A stretch of DNA of 64,000 bases, from assembly GCF_019925205.1 (NCBI RefSeq), contig NC_083560.1, positions 68,771,266 through 68,835,265 of the forward strand. The letters are read 5' to 3'. Shown here in pieces: positions 37,307-49,976 of the stretch (position 1 is the stretch's first letter; each line of letters starts with the position of its first letter). The notes beneath the pieces are model-generated. The model was not told the DNA's origin and searched no databases. It was given only the letters and a program-made list of their open reading frames with translations. The stretch comes from Metopolophium dirhodum. Taxonomy: Eukaryota > Arthropoda > Insecta > Hemiptera > Aphididae. A program made the position numbers and the translations under genes.

Positions 37307-37480
37307 ATAATAATATGCATATAGGTTATGAATTATTATTTCTATTATTATAAAATATAATGTTTTTTACCTTTGTAAGAGCCAAGGTACCTAACCTTAT
37401 TTTAAGCAGGCAACTCAAATAATTAGGTATTTATTTTTATTATACTTTATCAACTGTCATTATATTGATTTATTACAACA
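37307..37480. repeat. Direct repeat copy of 37772-37940
   Basis: About 170 bases (AATATGCATATAGGTTATGA, TTTTTTACCTTTGTAAGAGC, TTAAGCAGGCAACTCAAATA) recur almost identically 465 bases downstream. The second copy lies inside the left arm of the MULE locus, so this looks like a duplicated end or a second truncated insertion. Confidence 0.8.
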
Positions 37481-38274
37481 GTAAATATTACACAAAATTT
37501 AAAAAAAATTAATTTAATTGAAAAATATAATAATAAAACATGAATTATAGTTTATATAATAATTAAAATATATATACTTACTTATTTAGATATTAGTAAA
37601 ATAATGTATCAAAAAATGTTTATTCATATTAGGTAGGTACTATTATACTACTATTATTTAAATAAATATGTATGCTATTTTGTTATTGTTGAATAAATTA
37701 TTATTGTTATCATAAAAGTTTAGTGTAATACCAATTATTTAGAATGGGTAGTTATTTTTTAATGATGATAATAATATGCATATAGGTTATGAATTATTAT
37801 TTATATTATTATAAAATATAATGTTTTTTACCTTTGTAAGAGCCAAAGGTACCTAACCTTATTTTAAGCAGGCAACTCAAATAATTGGGTATTTATTTTT
37901 ATTTTACTTTATCAACATTATATTGATTTATTACAACAGTCTTATATAATATAACGTTCATTATTTAATGTATTTATGCGTTCATTTGGTGTACACATAT
38001 TTAATACAAGTTCTAACATAACATTTTTCAAAAATATTAAAATATTATATCATATAATATTAAGTTTGGTACCTATAGCTACATTCTGGAAATAGACAAT
38101 GATGTCTATGTTATTGCACATATTTTGAAACTAAAAGACAAAAGATATTTAAATATTTAATAAATAAATTTTCTTACTTATTCAAAAATATGAAATATAT
38201 ACATTTAATTAATTTAGGTAGTTAATACAAATTTCTACTTATATTTATTATACTATATTATCTTAATAATATAA

Positions 38275-41200
38275 TCAATGAGATTTTCCATTAGGCAAAC
38301 AATGCTTTATGTTTTGTAATAGTTTCCTGGGGTATTTTTTAGATGTACCATGATCACTTAAAGCTGGTCTACCTACAACATAATCAAATTTGTTAAGGCA
38401 CAATATTATTGTTATAAATGTCTATTATTATAAATTACCTGATGGTAAACGCTTGCTACCTCTTGTTATACCTGGTCTACGCCTAGATATTGTAGTCGGC
38501 TGTACTCTAATAGCTGCACCCTCTCTATGCCGTAATGGTATTGTCACAGAACCAGCAGTTACCAAAAATGTATTAAATTGCCCTTCTGTTTTTACTTTAT
38601 CCAATCTATTTTTAAATTTAAGTAAATTTTCAAGAGTAGATTGGCTGAACTGTTTTACATTGTTAGTCAATAGAGTTTTTATATCTTCCAATACTGTATA
38701 ACTATCCTGTGTATTTGATATCAGACTGTCTTCATTGGGCACTGTTGTACTTTTGAATACATTTTTTTTTTTTGTAATATTATAGTTATTTTCATGTATA
38801 TTATTTACGTCTGGTCTGTGTGTTTCTGATATAGGCAAGTGTATTGGATGAGTTTCGAGTTGCTGGTGTAATGCCTCTTTAAGTATAAGCCCTTCATAAA
38901 ATGTCTTACTAGGCGCTACCAATACTAAATTTGATATTGAAAATTTATCCTCTACAGTTATAGGTGGAAAATTAACCCCCACACATTTATAATATACATA
39001 AATTAGTCATTGGTGTTTACAAAATCTACCATACATGCCATCTTTACAAGAGCAAATTCCTATACTTGGCTCTACACAGTACATTAGTTGTTGATCATTT
39101 TGACTAAGTACATAGTAATGCTCATTTTCTACAGTAATTTTATCTTTTGTAACATAATTACTTTTCTTGATTATGCTTTCAAAATATAAGCGAGCTGTAG
39201 CTTTTCTGTCATTGATTGGCAAACTCAAGACATTTTTTTTTATAATATTCTTCCAATTTTGTGCAATAAAAATCTATTAGTGAAATTACATTATATTCTT
39301 TTACTTGGCATAACACATTTTCTTTAAAGATCCTAACAGACATCTCACTATAATTATTTGTATGATGGCCTCTAGTTGTGTGATCCCTCCAAGCTGAGCA
39401 CTAACACTCTCTATGCTCCCAGTAATGTACAGTTACATATTTCTGCCATTTTGGATACATGCTACCTGCATCAAGGGTAAAGTTAAATGCTTTTTGAGCT
39501 TCTTCAGTAGTATCAGAATATAACATCTTTCTAAATGCTTGCATCATTAATGTCCAATGTTCTTTCTTTATGCTATTTTTGCTATCCCATAACCATCTTC
39601 AAACTGCTTGCATAACGTGAAAAATACATAAAAGTGAAGTTGAATTTGGCCATACTGTCATTAAAGCGTTTATTTCGGCATCAGAGTTATCAGTTAAAAA
39701 TATAGAAGGATAGTCCACCAAATGCATTTTTTACATTATTCTTAATTAGACTGAATCCAGTTTTATATGCTTTTTCACTCTGACCATGTGTAATTATCAC
39801 ACCTAAAGAAGCAGCGCCAGCTGCACACGGTGTCAATAAAAAAGTTACACAATGGTTCTGTGGATCACATGCACTTGTTGAGTCAACAAATACTATTTTT
39901 TTTGATAGAGGTAAGTCATGGGCTCGTTTCATGATTGGTGCTAATATTAGCACAGCAAATGGTTCAGACTGGAAGAATATTGAAACTCCACTTTCAGCAT
40001 AGGTTTCTTTATTTTCTTTTTAATTTCTAGATAAATATTTTGAGTGACTATTAGTTGAGTTATAATGATAGGCCTAAGTTATGTTTATAACCCAGTCACA
40101 AATTTCAAATTTTTAACGCTATAACTTTTGAACCACTTGTTTCATGAATTTTACATTATATTTATTTGGAATTAAGATAAAAAAAAACTATAAATTACAA
40201 AAAAAAATTCATGACTGGGGGTGAACTTGATATTGCAACAAATTTATAGACAAATCTAATCATTTAGATTTTATACTAACTTTTTATAATTTTGTATTAC
40301 TTTTCGTTAAATATAAATACCTATGTAAGAAGATAAATATATACATTTTCTGATCAATTGTTTTGTATACATTTAAATTGTAAATAAGGATTAAATTAAC
40401 TATAAAATACATACCATTTAAAGTACAATTTAAACTAATGTTATGTCCATTTTAAATATTGAAAATATTGCTAATAATTATTATTATTGTATTAGAATTT
40501 TTTAAAAACATTTTAAATATCAGAGCAAAGGAAACTATTGTTAATGCACCTAAACAGTGGATACCTAATTATTTTATTTTATTAATTATAATATTGATAC
40601 ATTGATAACTCCTTCTCCAGTACGTGGTCCTAGATTTGACACCCTCCATTGGTCATGCCAATTTTGTATCGCTCTGTATGTTGGATTAATTACAGCATTT
40701 GCAAAATCTTCAACAGAACAATCAGATATAGTTAAAACACTTTCATGATACCCGTAAAGTAAATAAGCCGAAACCGAATTGTCAAAAATATAAACCCATT
40801 TTGATTATTTTAAATATTAAATTAGTTTTATAGGTAAATGGTAAATTGGAAGTGTAGGTAATTAAAAAATTAAAAATACAAAGCTTTTATTATCAACAAT
40901 ACATTATAACTTTTTAAAGCAATATTATTACAAGATGAATCAACAAAACATACCTAACAACTTTATCTAGTATTTTTTCATAAGTGTTAATTAAAAAATA
41001 ACTCACCAAATTGCTTTAGTTATGGTCATACCATCTGTGAAATATTCATCAAACTTCATTCTAAGGTTCTTGTTTGCACTTAAGTATCTCAGTGCTTCAG
41101 CAGTGTTTAAATTATGATTATGCTCATTTATAATAGTGATTACAGTTAGCAATCCATCCTAAAATATATTTAACAATGCACTTAAATGGTACCATAAATT

Positions 41201-41921
41201 GATTATAAGTGCCAATAATTATAATATATAAATACATTCTATTATAAGGAGTAATAAATGAATAACAAAGGAAAATATAATGAGTAATAAATGAATAACA
41301 ATGCATAATTATAAATATTAAAATATATAAAAATGATAAAATGTATAAAACTATTATATATTAAAATAAGTAAAAAATAAATATCAAATTAACGAACACA
41401 ATACATAGGTTAACTGGGTGAACATTGAATTATAGGAAGGCCTAGAAAAAAAAACTTGTTCTTACTTTAACAAATGGGTCTTTTTTCCTCGTGGTAACAG
41501 TATCAACTTTAATGACAATTTTAATTGTGACTTTACAGTATGTGTTTTTTAAACAACCTCTTTAGTTGTTTCCTCTATCAACTTTGTGGCAAGAGCTATG
41601 ATGACACACGTATTGTTTTCTAAGATAGGTAATAATAATAACATAAATCATACAGTTAGGAAATCATTTTTACACTTGTAACTGATTTCAATTTAAAAAA
41701 GTTAATAAGGTGATTAACCTGCATTGAATGTATTTACTGTTAGGGACAGATGTCCTAACATTCTACTTTGTACAAGTTTTAAAAGAAAATTCTTCTATCC
41801 AATTGGTCATACTCAATAAATCATTTACATTTGGCCGTATTGTTGTAATATCATCATTAATTACAGTTATGATGTTTTTAAATGATGGAGGAAGATTATC
41901 AAAAGTTAGTTTAAGAATCAT
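38275..41921 (-). pseudogene. MULE-type transposase with N-terminal zinc finger and SWIM finger, broken
   Basis: The pieces run in order on the minus strand. (1) An N-terminus starting at the ATG at 41921 (MILKLTFDNLPP). (2) A C..C..H.N.H FLYWCH/FAR1-like finger: KNTYCKVTIKI, then a 307-base intron (41465-41159, GTAAGA..TTTTAG), then INEHNHNLNTAEALRY. (3) YGYHESVLTISDCSVEDFA. (4) The MULE core: FVDSTSACD carries the probable first catalytic Asp, then TPCAAGAASLGVIITHGQ, then IFLTDNSDAEINAL with the probable second Asp. (5) FHVMQAV and WRDHTTRGHHTNNY. (6) A SWIM finger, ICSCKDGMYGRFCKHQ (CxC..CxH). (7) A basic tail, PTTISRRRPGITRGSKRL. (8) A last exon after a 66-base intron (38438-38373), ending at 38275. 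At least four in-frame stops and two frameshifts, one in an A-run near 39235, disable it. Confidence 0.85.
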
Positions 41922-42089
41922 CTTTTAATTTTAAGAAATGTAGGATTAAAAGAAAAAATGAACAAGGACTAATAGACTAAAAACACTTAAATACTCTATT
42001 GTGTGATAAAATACATTTTTTAATTATCATATAATATAATTATCAAACTGTCATATAAAAAGCATAATTTGTTCTAAAAATAACTACAT

Positions 42090-42575
42090 AAAGAAAGAAC
42101 ATCGTACATTAATGATGCAAGCATTTAGAAAGATGTTATAAGTATTCTGATACTACTGAAGAAACTCAGAAAGTATTTAACTCTACACTTGATGCAGGTA
42201 GCATGTATCCAAAATCTTGAAAATTTACTTAAATTTAAAAATAGATTGGATAAACTAAAAACAGAAGGGCAATTTAATACATTTTTGGCAACTTCTGGTT
42301 CTGTGACAATACTATTACGTTATAGAGAGGGTGCAGCTATTAGAGTACAGCCGACTACAATATCTAGGCGTAGACCAGGGATAACAAGAGGTAGCAAGCG
42401 TTTACCATCAGGTAATTTATAATAATAGACATTTATAACAATAATATTGTGCCTTAACAAATTTGATTATGTTGTAGGTAGACCAGCTTTAAGTGATCAT
42501 GGTACATCTAAAAAAAACCCCAGGAAACTATTACAAAACATAAAACATTGTTTGCCTAATGGAAAATCTCATTGA
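42090..42575 (+). pseudogene. Internally deleted MULE transposase copy
   Basis: It begins KKEHRTLMMQAFRKML, is interrupted by a stop and frameshift, and continues to LDAGSMYPK. It then jumps directly (near 42213) to ENLLKFKNRLDKLKTEGQFN, so the segment spanning the SWIM finger is missing. The C-terminal part reads on through a 66-base intron (42412-42477; GTAATT..TTGTAG) to the terminal exon RPALSDHGTSKKNP..., stop at 42575. The C-terminal exons are unbroken and the intron is kept at the same place as in the other copy. Confidence 0.85.
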
Positions 42576-43017
42576 TTATATTATTAAGATAATATAGTAT
42601 AATAAATATAAGTAGAAATTTGTATTAACTACCTAAATTAATTAAATGTATATATTTCATATTTTTGAATAGGTAAAAAAAAGGTAAAAAACATTATATT
42701 ATAAAATAATAATTCATAACCTATATGCATATTATTATCATTATTAAAAAATAACCACCCATTATAAATAATAGGTATTACACTAAACTCTTAGGATAAC
42801 AATAATAATTTATTCAACAAAAACAAAATAGCATACATATTTATTTAAATAATAGTATTATAATAGTACCTACCTAATATGAATAAACATTTTTTGATAT
42901 ATTATTTTACTAATATCTAAATAAGTAAGTTTATATATTTTAATTATTATATAACTTAAAATTCATGTTTTATTATTATAATTTTCAATTAAATTATTTT
43001 TTTTTAAATTTTGTGTA

Positions 43018-45195
43018 AAAAATCTATTTTATTATTAATAACCTATTAATTCATTACATTAATGCATATAATTTTGAATAGTGATATATAATTATCTGAC
43101 TGATACATTTTTTTTTTTGAATGATAAGTTATTAAGTTCATCTTGAATTTTTTAGGAGGCAATTAGACTTTTTTAAATAGTTCCGTTGACCCCCCCTCTC
43201 TTCCTTCCATCACTCGAACGGTCAGGACAACTTACACTATATAAATGGCCGCAGTGCAGATGTAAAAAAAGAGATACCTAATAAATTGCTAAATGTGCCG
43301 GGATGCCGCATTATTGAAATCAATGTAATCGTAATTTACCGCGATTTGTGGAAGCAAAAGTTTTATACATTACAAGTGTTGAAATGTGTAAATGAATAAA
43401 TAATTACACTATAGATAAGGAACTCCTTAGGTACAAATTACATTGTTACAAGTGAAGCTCATATCTTATATTATTTATGGTGGAGCTCAGCTGTGGACGG
43501 CCGCCATTTTGTCGGTTGGCAAAACATTTTATTCATTACACAAAATGTATTAGGAATCATATCGTTTTCAATGGCTAAATAAAATAGAAAATGTAAAATG
43601 ATTTATATTAAATATTTATTTTTTTTTTTAAACTACAGGTTTAGAATTAATGAAATACAATACAAAATAAATCATAATATTAATCTTATTTTGTCATATA
43701 TAAAATACCATACAATTGCCAACTGACCTTGAAGCTTCGATTCATGGCGGGAGTTCGCTATCTAGTACTATTTAACAAACCGTGATATTTTATAATAATA
43801 AAGTGTGGATAATATCTATCATCTATATAATTTTGTATTGAATGTCGTTCATTCATTTCTAATTTTACTAAAATGTTGTATAGTTAATGAATGAAACAAT
43901 ATTTTATATAGGTGAGTAGAATATATATTTTAGTATGATGCATGTCGTAATACAATTCATAATATAGTCGTAAGTATGCATATTGCGTAAAATGTGTAAT
44001 ATTGTAAATTGTGATAACAGCTGTAAATGGGTAAAAAATACACAGAATTACATACTAAACATTTTATACATTTATTTCTTCTGCTTAAATTCTAAAGATT
44101 TTTTTTGAAATTCACCAATAGTTATTAATTGAATGATTTTCTTAAAAATTAAATATTTTAAAATCTTGTTTTGATTTATTCAATCCATAACTCATAAAGT
44201 CATAAATCATTAACTCATAACCTATAGCAACTATGTACAAACTAATTTTTTGAAATTTGTTTTCAATAGGTGACTGATTTAAGTTATTTAGATGTATGAG
44301 TATGACTCATTTTAATAAATTCTTGTAATGTCTAAAGGTAAAGAAATATTAATTTATTTGAAGATGTTATTTGGCTTGTAATTAATGGAGCGTCTCTTAC
44401 AGTTATTTGTGACAGTACAATTTATGGTAACAATATTGAATATAATATAAAATAAATGGAATAAAAAAAATTAAATTGTTAAAACATTTAGTGGTTATAT
44501 TTTTGTTTTATTTTATTATTTGATCATGAACCATATACAATATACAATATACAATTTTTCAAAGATGCTGAAAAATTAATATAGGTATTTGTTATAATTT
44601 TAATAATATAAGAAAATACATATGAAAAGTGGGTATAGGTATAGGCTCCTCAATCGCATGCTTTATATTTTAGTGTAATTCGATTTTTTATTCTAAATGC
44701 ACCCTTTATGTTATTAGATTGTCTCATTTGATGTTAACTACCTGTGGCAAAGTTCAACATCGACAACATCAATTGGCGGTACAGGTTGCAGATCAATAGA
44801 CGCCCAATAGACGATCAATGATAATAGTAGTTCAACATAGATACTGTAATGTCAAATGGTTCCAACGTAAATTTGGCAATTACTAAGATTGAAATTGAAA
44901 TACTTTGATTTTAGGTAAATGGATTGTAGTTACCTTATTATTAAGTATTATTATCTAGTTTTTATTTTCATATGTTTTTTATAATAAGTCACTGATATAT
45001 AAAATAATGATTTAAACATTTTACTTAAATACAACAAATATGTGCACATGGCATAAACAATGTATCTATTATATTATTATTTTTTGATTGAAAAATATAT
45101 TGAAAAAATTAAATCTAAACAAATACTATAAATATTTGTTTATAATGTTTAATGTTATAATATGTTGTTTATTATTAAATGCAATATTTTAAAAA
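43018..45195. other. Intergenic DNA, no gene seen
   Basis: Short CpG-containing patches near 43195-43265 and 43480-43760 interrupt AT-rich sequence. GGCCGCCATTTTGTCGG near 43499 and TGGCGGGAGTTCG near 43744 could be promoter elements, but no transcript structure is supported. Confidence 0.35.
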
Positions 45196-45198
45196 AGC

Positions 45199-45666
45199 AG
45201 TCAAGTGGATGTTGCTCTGCTGTACAAGTGGGTCAATGTATAATGAATTGTATTAAACTTGAATTCAATGATATAACATCATTTTATAAGAAATACGATT
45301 CTGAGCGGAGACGGTTTGTCAGTCTGGATATTTTATATTGTTATTATTTATTATAGCCTGTAAGTTGAATTATTATTATAATATTATTATTTTTTTATTC
45401 GTTTTTATGGTGTTAAATAAAGCATTAGAAATTAAAATCCCGTTTCTAGCGGTATTTCGTAATTTGTCGGTGGTTTTTCCCGTGGCATTAAATAACTTTT
45501 GAGAAAAATGACCTCTCTTAAGTACCATCTTGGTCCAATTTGCTAAAAGATAAGAAACTATATGTTGAAATTAAAACACTCCTTCTGGTAGAAATTTTGT
45601 ACACAGGATAAAAAATAAACACTATTGTAGAAGCACTAGTTTCCTCGCTCCGTTCAGAATCTAAAA
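45199..45666 (+). mobile_element. GATTCTGAGCGGA-family repeat, short copy
   Basis: Reverse-complement partner of 32640-33133. CAAGTGGGTCAATGTATAAT and GATTCTGAGCGGAGACGG are on the left; CTCCGTTCAGAATCTAAAA is at the right end. The core from 45299 to 45662 is bounded by inverted GATTCTGAGCGGA. No coding capacity. Confidence 0.8.
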
Positions 45667-45842
45667 ATTATAAAACACAATATTTCTATAAAAAGTAATC
45701 ATTTGAATGATAATACACATTGGTTCTTAAAATTTGTAGGTATTGAAATAGTGTCATTATAATATATACTTCTATTATATACTTTAAAATATAATAGTCA
45801 TAATATATTATTGTTAAAATAAAAATGAAAACTATGTTACAG

Positions 45843-46192
45843 CTGCAATTCAAGATAAATTGAAATGTTCAAATATCATTAAAAATAATTTTAAATTCAA
45901 TGACAGTTATTTTAAGGTAATATTAATTAATGTTATCTTTGTAGTTTGTATTATTATTGTAGTTTCTTAAATAGTAAAAATAATTTAAATCTATCTACCT
46001 TTTTTGTTACAGATATATGTGCATTATAAAAATATTCAACGTTCAAATCAATTTTGGTTGAATATTTTACTGTGTGGTCTGATTATAACATATTGGTTAA
46101 GGGAAAGCTTTGGTAAATTGTTTCATAATATATCTGGGTGTGGCAGTTGTGCAACATACTACTATAATAAATTCAATATCCTGTACTTTTGA
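45843..46192 (+). CDS. Weak two-exon gene fragment, not recognised
   Basis: An exon candidate at 45843-45916 (acceptor GTTACAG, donor AAG|GTAATA) reads AIQDKLKCSNIIKNNFKFND. It joins in phase to 46013-46192, which has a good acceptor (TTTTTTGTTACAG) and reads IYVHYKNIQRSNQFWLN.., a hydrophobic stretch LLCGLIITYWL, then GCGSC and a stop at 46190-46192. AATAAA overlaps the last codons. No upstream start exon and no recognised domain were found. It could be the 3' end of a real gene, a decayed gene or chance; the sequence is as AT-rich as its surroundings. Confidence 0.25.
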
Positions 46193-46199
46193 TTTATAA

Positions 46200-47520
46200 A
46201 ATTTACATATTTTACCTACTTATTTTGTATTTATTTTAAATATTACTGATTAAAATGTTTTAAAAAATCATTAGATCACCATTAATTTAAAAAAACATAC
46301 TGGAAAAGTATTTTCATGTTTAAAAGTAAAGTTATATTTATTTTTATTGTGGATCACTAGGATCATAGTTTTATTTATTCTTAGTTTAAAAGTTATAATA
46401 TTGGTACAGTGATACTTCTGTCAACAGCCCTTTCTATATAACAGTATTTTTTTTGGTCCCATTGTTCAAGTATGATTCCTTTTATATTTGCCCCAAAATG
46501 ATGTTTGCCTCTATATAGTGCTCGTTTTTTCTAATTTTTTTGGTGACCATTATGTATAGAAGTTTCTCTGTGTTATACTATAATATATAGAAATAATTAC
46601 CTGTAATGTTTAATACATGTTTGCAATAAACTAAGTAGCTATTGTTACTACCTTTGTATCTTTATTATTGTTGATGAACTGACAGTTATTTTTTCCTTTT
46701 TTTTTTATTACTGTATATTTTATAATATGGGATTTTTTTTTATATTATTGTAGTATGATAAAGTGAAACATAATTAAAACATTGGTATTACAATTAGTTT
46801 ATTTTAAGTAAACATTATTAGTGATACATATTATTAAAATTTGCTGTTTGAATTAGACTTCACACAGTTGCCAACTGCTGTAAGCAATAAATTGAGCCAG
46901 TTGTATATTTTATCATAAAAGTCTAAAGTAAAATTTAAAAATAATAATTGTAAAAATTAAAATATAATTTTTTAAGTACCTATTATTAATATTTAATTTC
47001 TACATTTATAATTTATGCCTAATTATAAATAAAATATATAAATATAAATAGGTAGGTACATAATATAATGTTGCAGAAATAATACAAATGCTGTTTGATT
47101 TCTTAAAATATATGTCAAATGAATGGTTTGATTGTAAATTCAAATTTTGTGCTATTTTTTTAACTGGACTTTATATACATATGTATGATCTCTATCTTAA
47201 AAAATGTATAACATAGCTAGCAAGTACAGTATAGTTTGTAGCAAGTAATTGCGCACCTGTGTTAAACTGCTCGTTATTTTATTATTTATGAATCCTAAGT
47301 ACATAACCTGTAATTAGCTATTGTTAAATTGTCTTAATGTTTATACTTCTTTGTTTTTACTGTTTTAATTTTACTAATTTATCACATATCTTTGCAATGT
47401 CTGTTTTGCAATTATACTATTATAAGAAGTTTAGTATGCGCATTCTAAAAATAGTAGCAATGTACTAAATTCTTATTGGCTATCAGAATTCAGAAATAGT
47501 TCATTTATGATACATTCTGA
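46200..47520. other. AT-rich intergenic DNA, no gene seen
   Basis: No supported exon or complete element on either strand. Confidence 0.45.
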
Positions 47521-47526
47521 AGATTT

Positions 47527-48150
47527 GAGACTATTGAAAGTGGGCCATTTTTTTTTGCATTTAGATAAATATTATTAGCAAAAGAAAAAATATATACTTC
47601 CAGAAGTGCAATTTGAATTTTGAAAAAAATATTTTAGTTTGCACTTAATGTCTGTTTTTTTGTAGGAAATTATTTTTTTGTTTAATTTTTTTTAGTAACA
47701 GTACTAACATTACAGTAAAAGTGCATTTTGAAAAAAAGAAAATTAATTTGGTATTATACTAATTAAACAATACAACAAATCGAAAATCCATTTCTTAAAA
47801 AACCTAGAAATCATAATAAAGAATTCAAAATGTTTTCAGAATTAAAATCAAGCTTTTGGTACTGGGTGAATTTTTCTTTCGCTTTTTGGGAATTTCATAG
47901 CTACAGGAGTTGAAACTTTTTTGAACACAAAATATAGTGATGTGATATATGTACGCATCTGGATTCCAAGAGTCTTAGCTGTAGTTTATCTTTAGTTACA
48001 TAAAGTGCTCATGGAACTTACACACACTATTGATTAAATTAGTGATTAAGCGATCAGTCACTACCAGTACTAAACAGTAAACACACAGCACTCACAGTGG
48101 ATAATATAGAATATTGCATAAATCTGAAACCTTAAAAATGGTTTGATTTG
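47527..48150 (-). mobile_element. Diverged inverted copy of the 9407-10021 element
   Basis: Read on the minus strand it follows the 9407-10021 copy through GAGTG(C/T)TGTGTG, AAGATAAACTAC, CTTGGAA, AAAAGTTTCAACTC and AATCCATTTC equivalents. Its ends are too eroded to show the 16-base TIR. Confidence 0.7.
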
Positions 48151-49362
48151 AAAATCCTTAATATACCTTATAATCCTGGTAAAAAGTTCTGAACTAAAAA
48201 CTACTGCATTTATCAATATAAAACCACCAATTGAAAAGCCCGAGTCTAATATGATTTTTTTTATTGCAGCTTGATAATAAAACTGAAAATTTGGATTCAC
48301 ATGTGATATTTTAAGATAATTATTATATAAAAATACATTAGGTAGGTACTATAATTTTCATAAATTAATTTTTTATTAAATCCAGAAATTTTTCAAGTGA
48401 CATTTTTGTTTAATACTTATTAATTATTGTTTAGAAACAAAATAGAAGGTAGCGAGCGTAGTTGATACTTATTACTTATTATTTATACTTCCACCGTCTG
48501 TATTTTTAATTTGTTAAGTTTAGATAACATTATAATATAGTCTTAAACATAAGTCATAAGCGACCTAAGCATGATTTGTAATTTATTAATTAAAGTTAGT
48601 AGGAAAGTTATATTTTTGTATGCCATTGCGCAATGCACTAATTTAATGCTTTTAATGTAGTTTGTAACTGTAGTTTTCTCCAAATGGTATTCCAAGCAGT
48701 TGACAATTGCGCAAATCAAATCTCCTTTTTTTGATACTAGCCGTTTTTAAAGAGTTTAATATTGGAAATTTCCTATACTCTTGCGTGCGGGTCGTGCGTA
48801 GCATGTGATCATTTATTACTGTGTGTACAAGAAATAGTATAATTTTTTTAGTTCAATATAATCAACATTCCAGGATTCATAATATTCAAAATTTTAAAAT
48901 TTTATTTTGACGAGTTTAGGAGTTCAATTTCAAAAAAAAGTAGAAAAGTTGTTTTTTACGTAACGTTTATGACAAATTAAAACATGTTTAAAAAGTTTTA
49001 TCCGATACGTAGGTAAAAGTTGGTACAACTATCATAAGACAGGTCTATTTTAGTAGTAAACACAGAAAGAAGATAATATTTCATAATGCCATGATTCTCA
49101 TGCCAATTGTATACATAATATTGTTAAGTTTATTTTTAGTATGCAACATAAAAAACAATTATTAATTTTAACACAAGTACACTAACTCAACTCAATAATA
49201 AACTTTAATTATTAATTTAAAAAAATTAAGCAAATTGGTGCCCGCATTAATAATTTATACAACACAACACTTTAGGCGCTTATTTTAATGAAAGGATTAT
49301 CAAATATTTTTAGTTACACAGAAACTTGATGCATTTCTTTTTTATAAAATAATTACTTATCT
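48151..49362. other. AT-rich intergenic DNA, no gene seen
   Basis: The 76-codon minus-strand open stretch at 48070-48300 overlaps the preceding element and has no recognised motif. Confidence 0.4.
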
Positions 49363-49370
49363 TGGATACC

Positions 49371-49545
49371 CAGTGATGTAGTCCTATAAAACTTTATGAG
49401 TACACTCCTTAATCATTGTAAAAAGTAACGTAGGAGCTACGCCTAACCTGTGTACCACGATTTTCGTTAAGGGTACACGTGTAAATATAAAATTAGGAGG
49501 TGGGCACACGCTGTGTACCTATGTGTACCCTCCACTACACCACTA
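49371..49545. mobile_element. hAT-type MITE with 8-bp target duplication
   Basis: The ends are CAGTGATGTAG and CTACACCACTA (imperfect inverted repeat). The flanks are identical: TGGATACC at 49363-49370 and 49546-49553. The 175-base element has GTGTACC/GGGTACAC words near its ends. An 8-base duplication and a CAGTG start are typical of the hAT superfamily. Confidence 0.85.
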
Positions 49546-49976
49546 TGGATACCTTTTTGTTTTGGAAAAATATTGAGTAAGGCGGTGTTGTCAGAAAAAA
49601 ATAAAATATTAATTAAAGAATGTAGAGCTAATTAGGTAAAAAATAATGAGCTAAAAATTTATATAAAAAAATGTACGGTGAAAGGTTAGAAAACTTTTAA
49701 ATTTATCTCCGTCTAAATCAATGAAACATGTCATATTATTTCCATTGTCCATTAAATGTGTATATTATATGTGATAGTTTCTACGAACGATATAATGAAA
49801 TATTGAATTTGAAGGATCTAATATAAATAAAGACTTTAAGCCAGATGATATGTTTACTTAATAGGTACTTGCTTTATTTTACAAATACAAGTTTTATAAT
49901 AAACATAAAAAATGTATAATTTTATAAGAATAAAAAAAATGGCAAGTATATAATTAGTTATTATTAAGATTATTAA

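Larger units (their letters stand above)
37487..43017. mobile_element. MULE locus: broken autonomous element plus inverted deleted copy
   Basis: The left arm (37487-38440 and on into coding sequence) and the right arm (42213-43017) are reverse complements. Homology stops near TTACACAAAATTT (37492) on the left and AAATTTTGTGTAA (43008) on the right. Between them is a nearly full-length, decayed transposase on the minus strand. The right copy lacks the middle of the transposase and about 300 bases of the 3' flank (corresponding to roughly 37870-38180). This may be one element with very long TIRs or two head-to-head elements; the presence of coding sequence in the right arm favours two elements. 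Confidence 0.7.

Noticed and set aside
36895..37353. ORFs on both strands with shared TIKDIFNR
   Set aside because: The shared peptide arises from the perfect palindrome at 37168-37191.
38390..38701. 103-codon plus-strand ORF
   Set aside because: Antisense to the MULE transposase C-terminus, which has clear family motifs.
46004..46192. Start codon ATG-like at the beginning of the 62-codon ORF as a gene start
   Set aside because: The first codons lie in the acceptor tract TTTTTTGTTACAG; if real, this is an internal or last exon, not a start.
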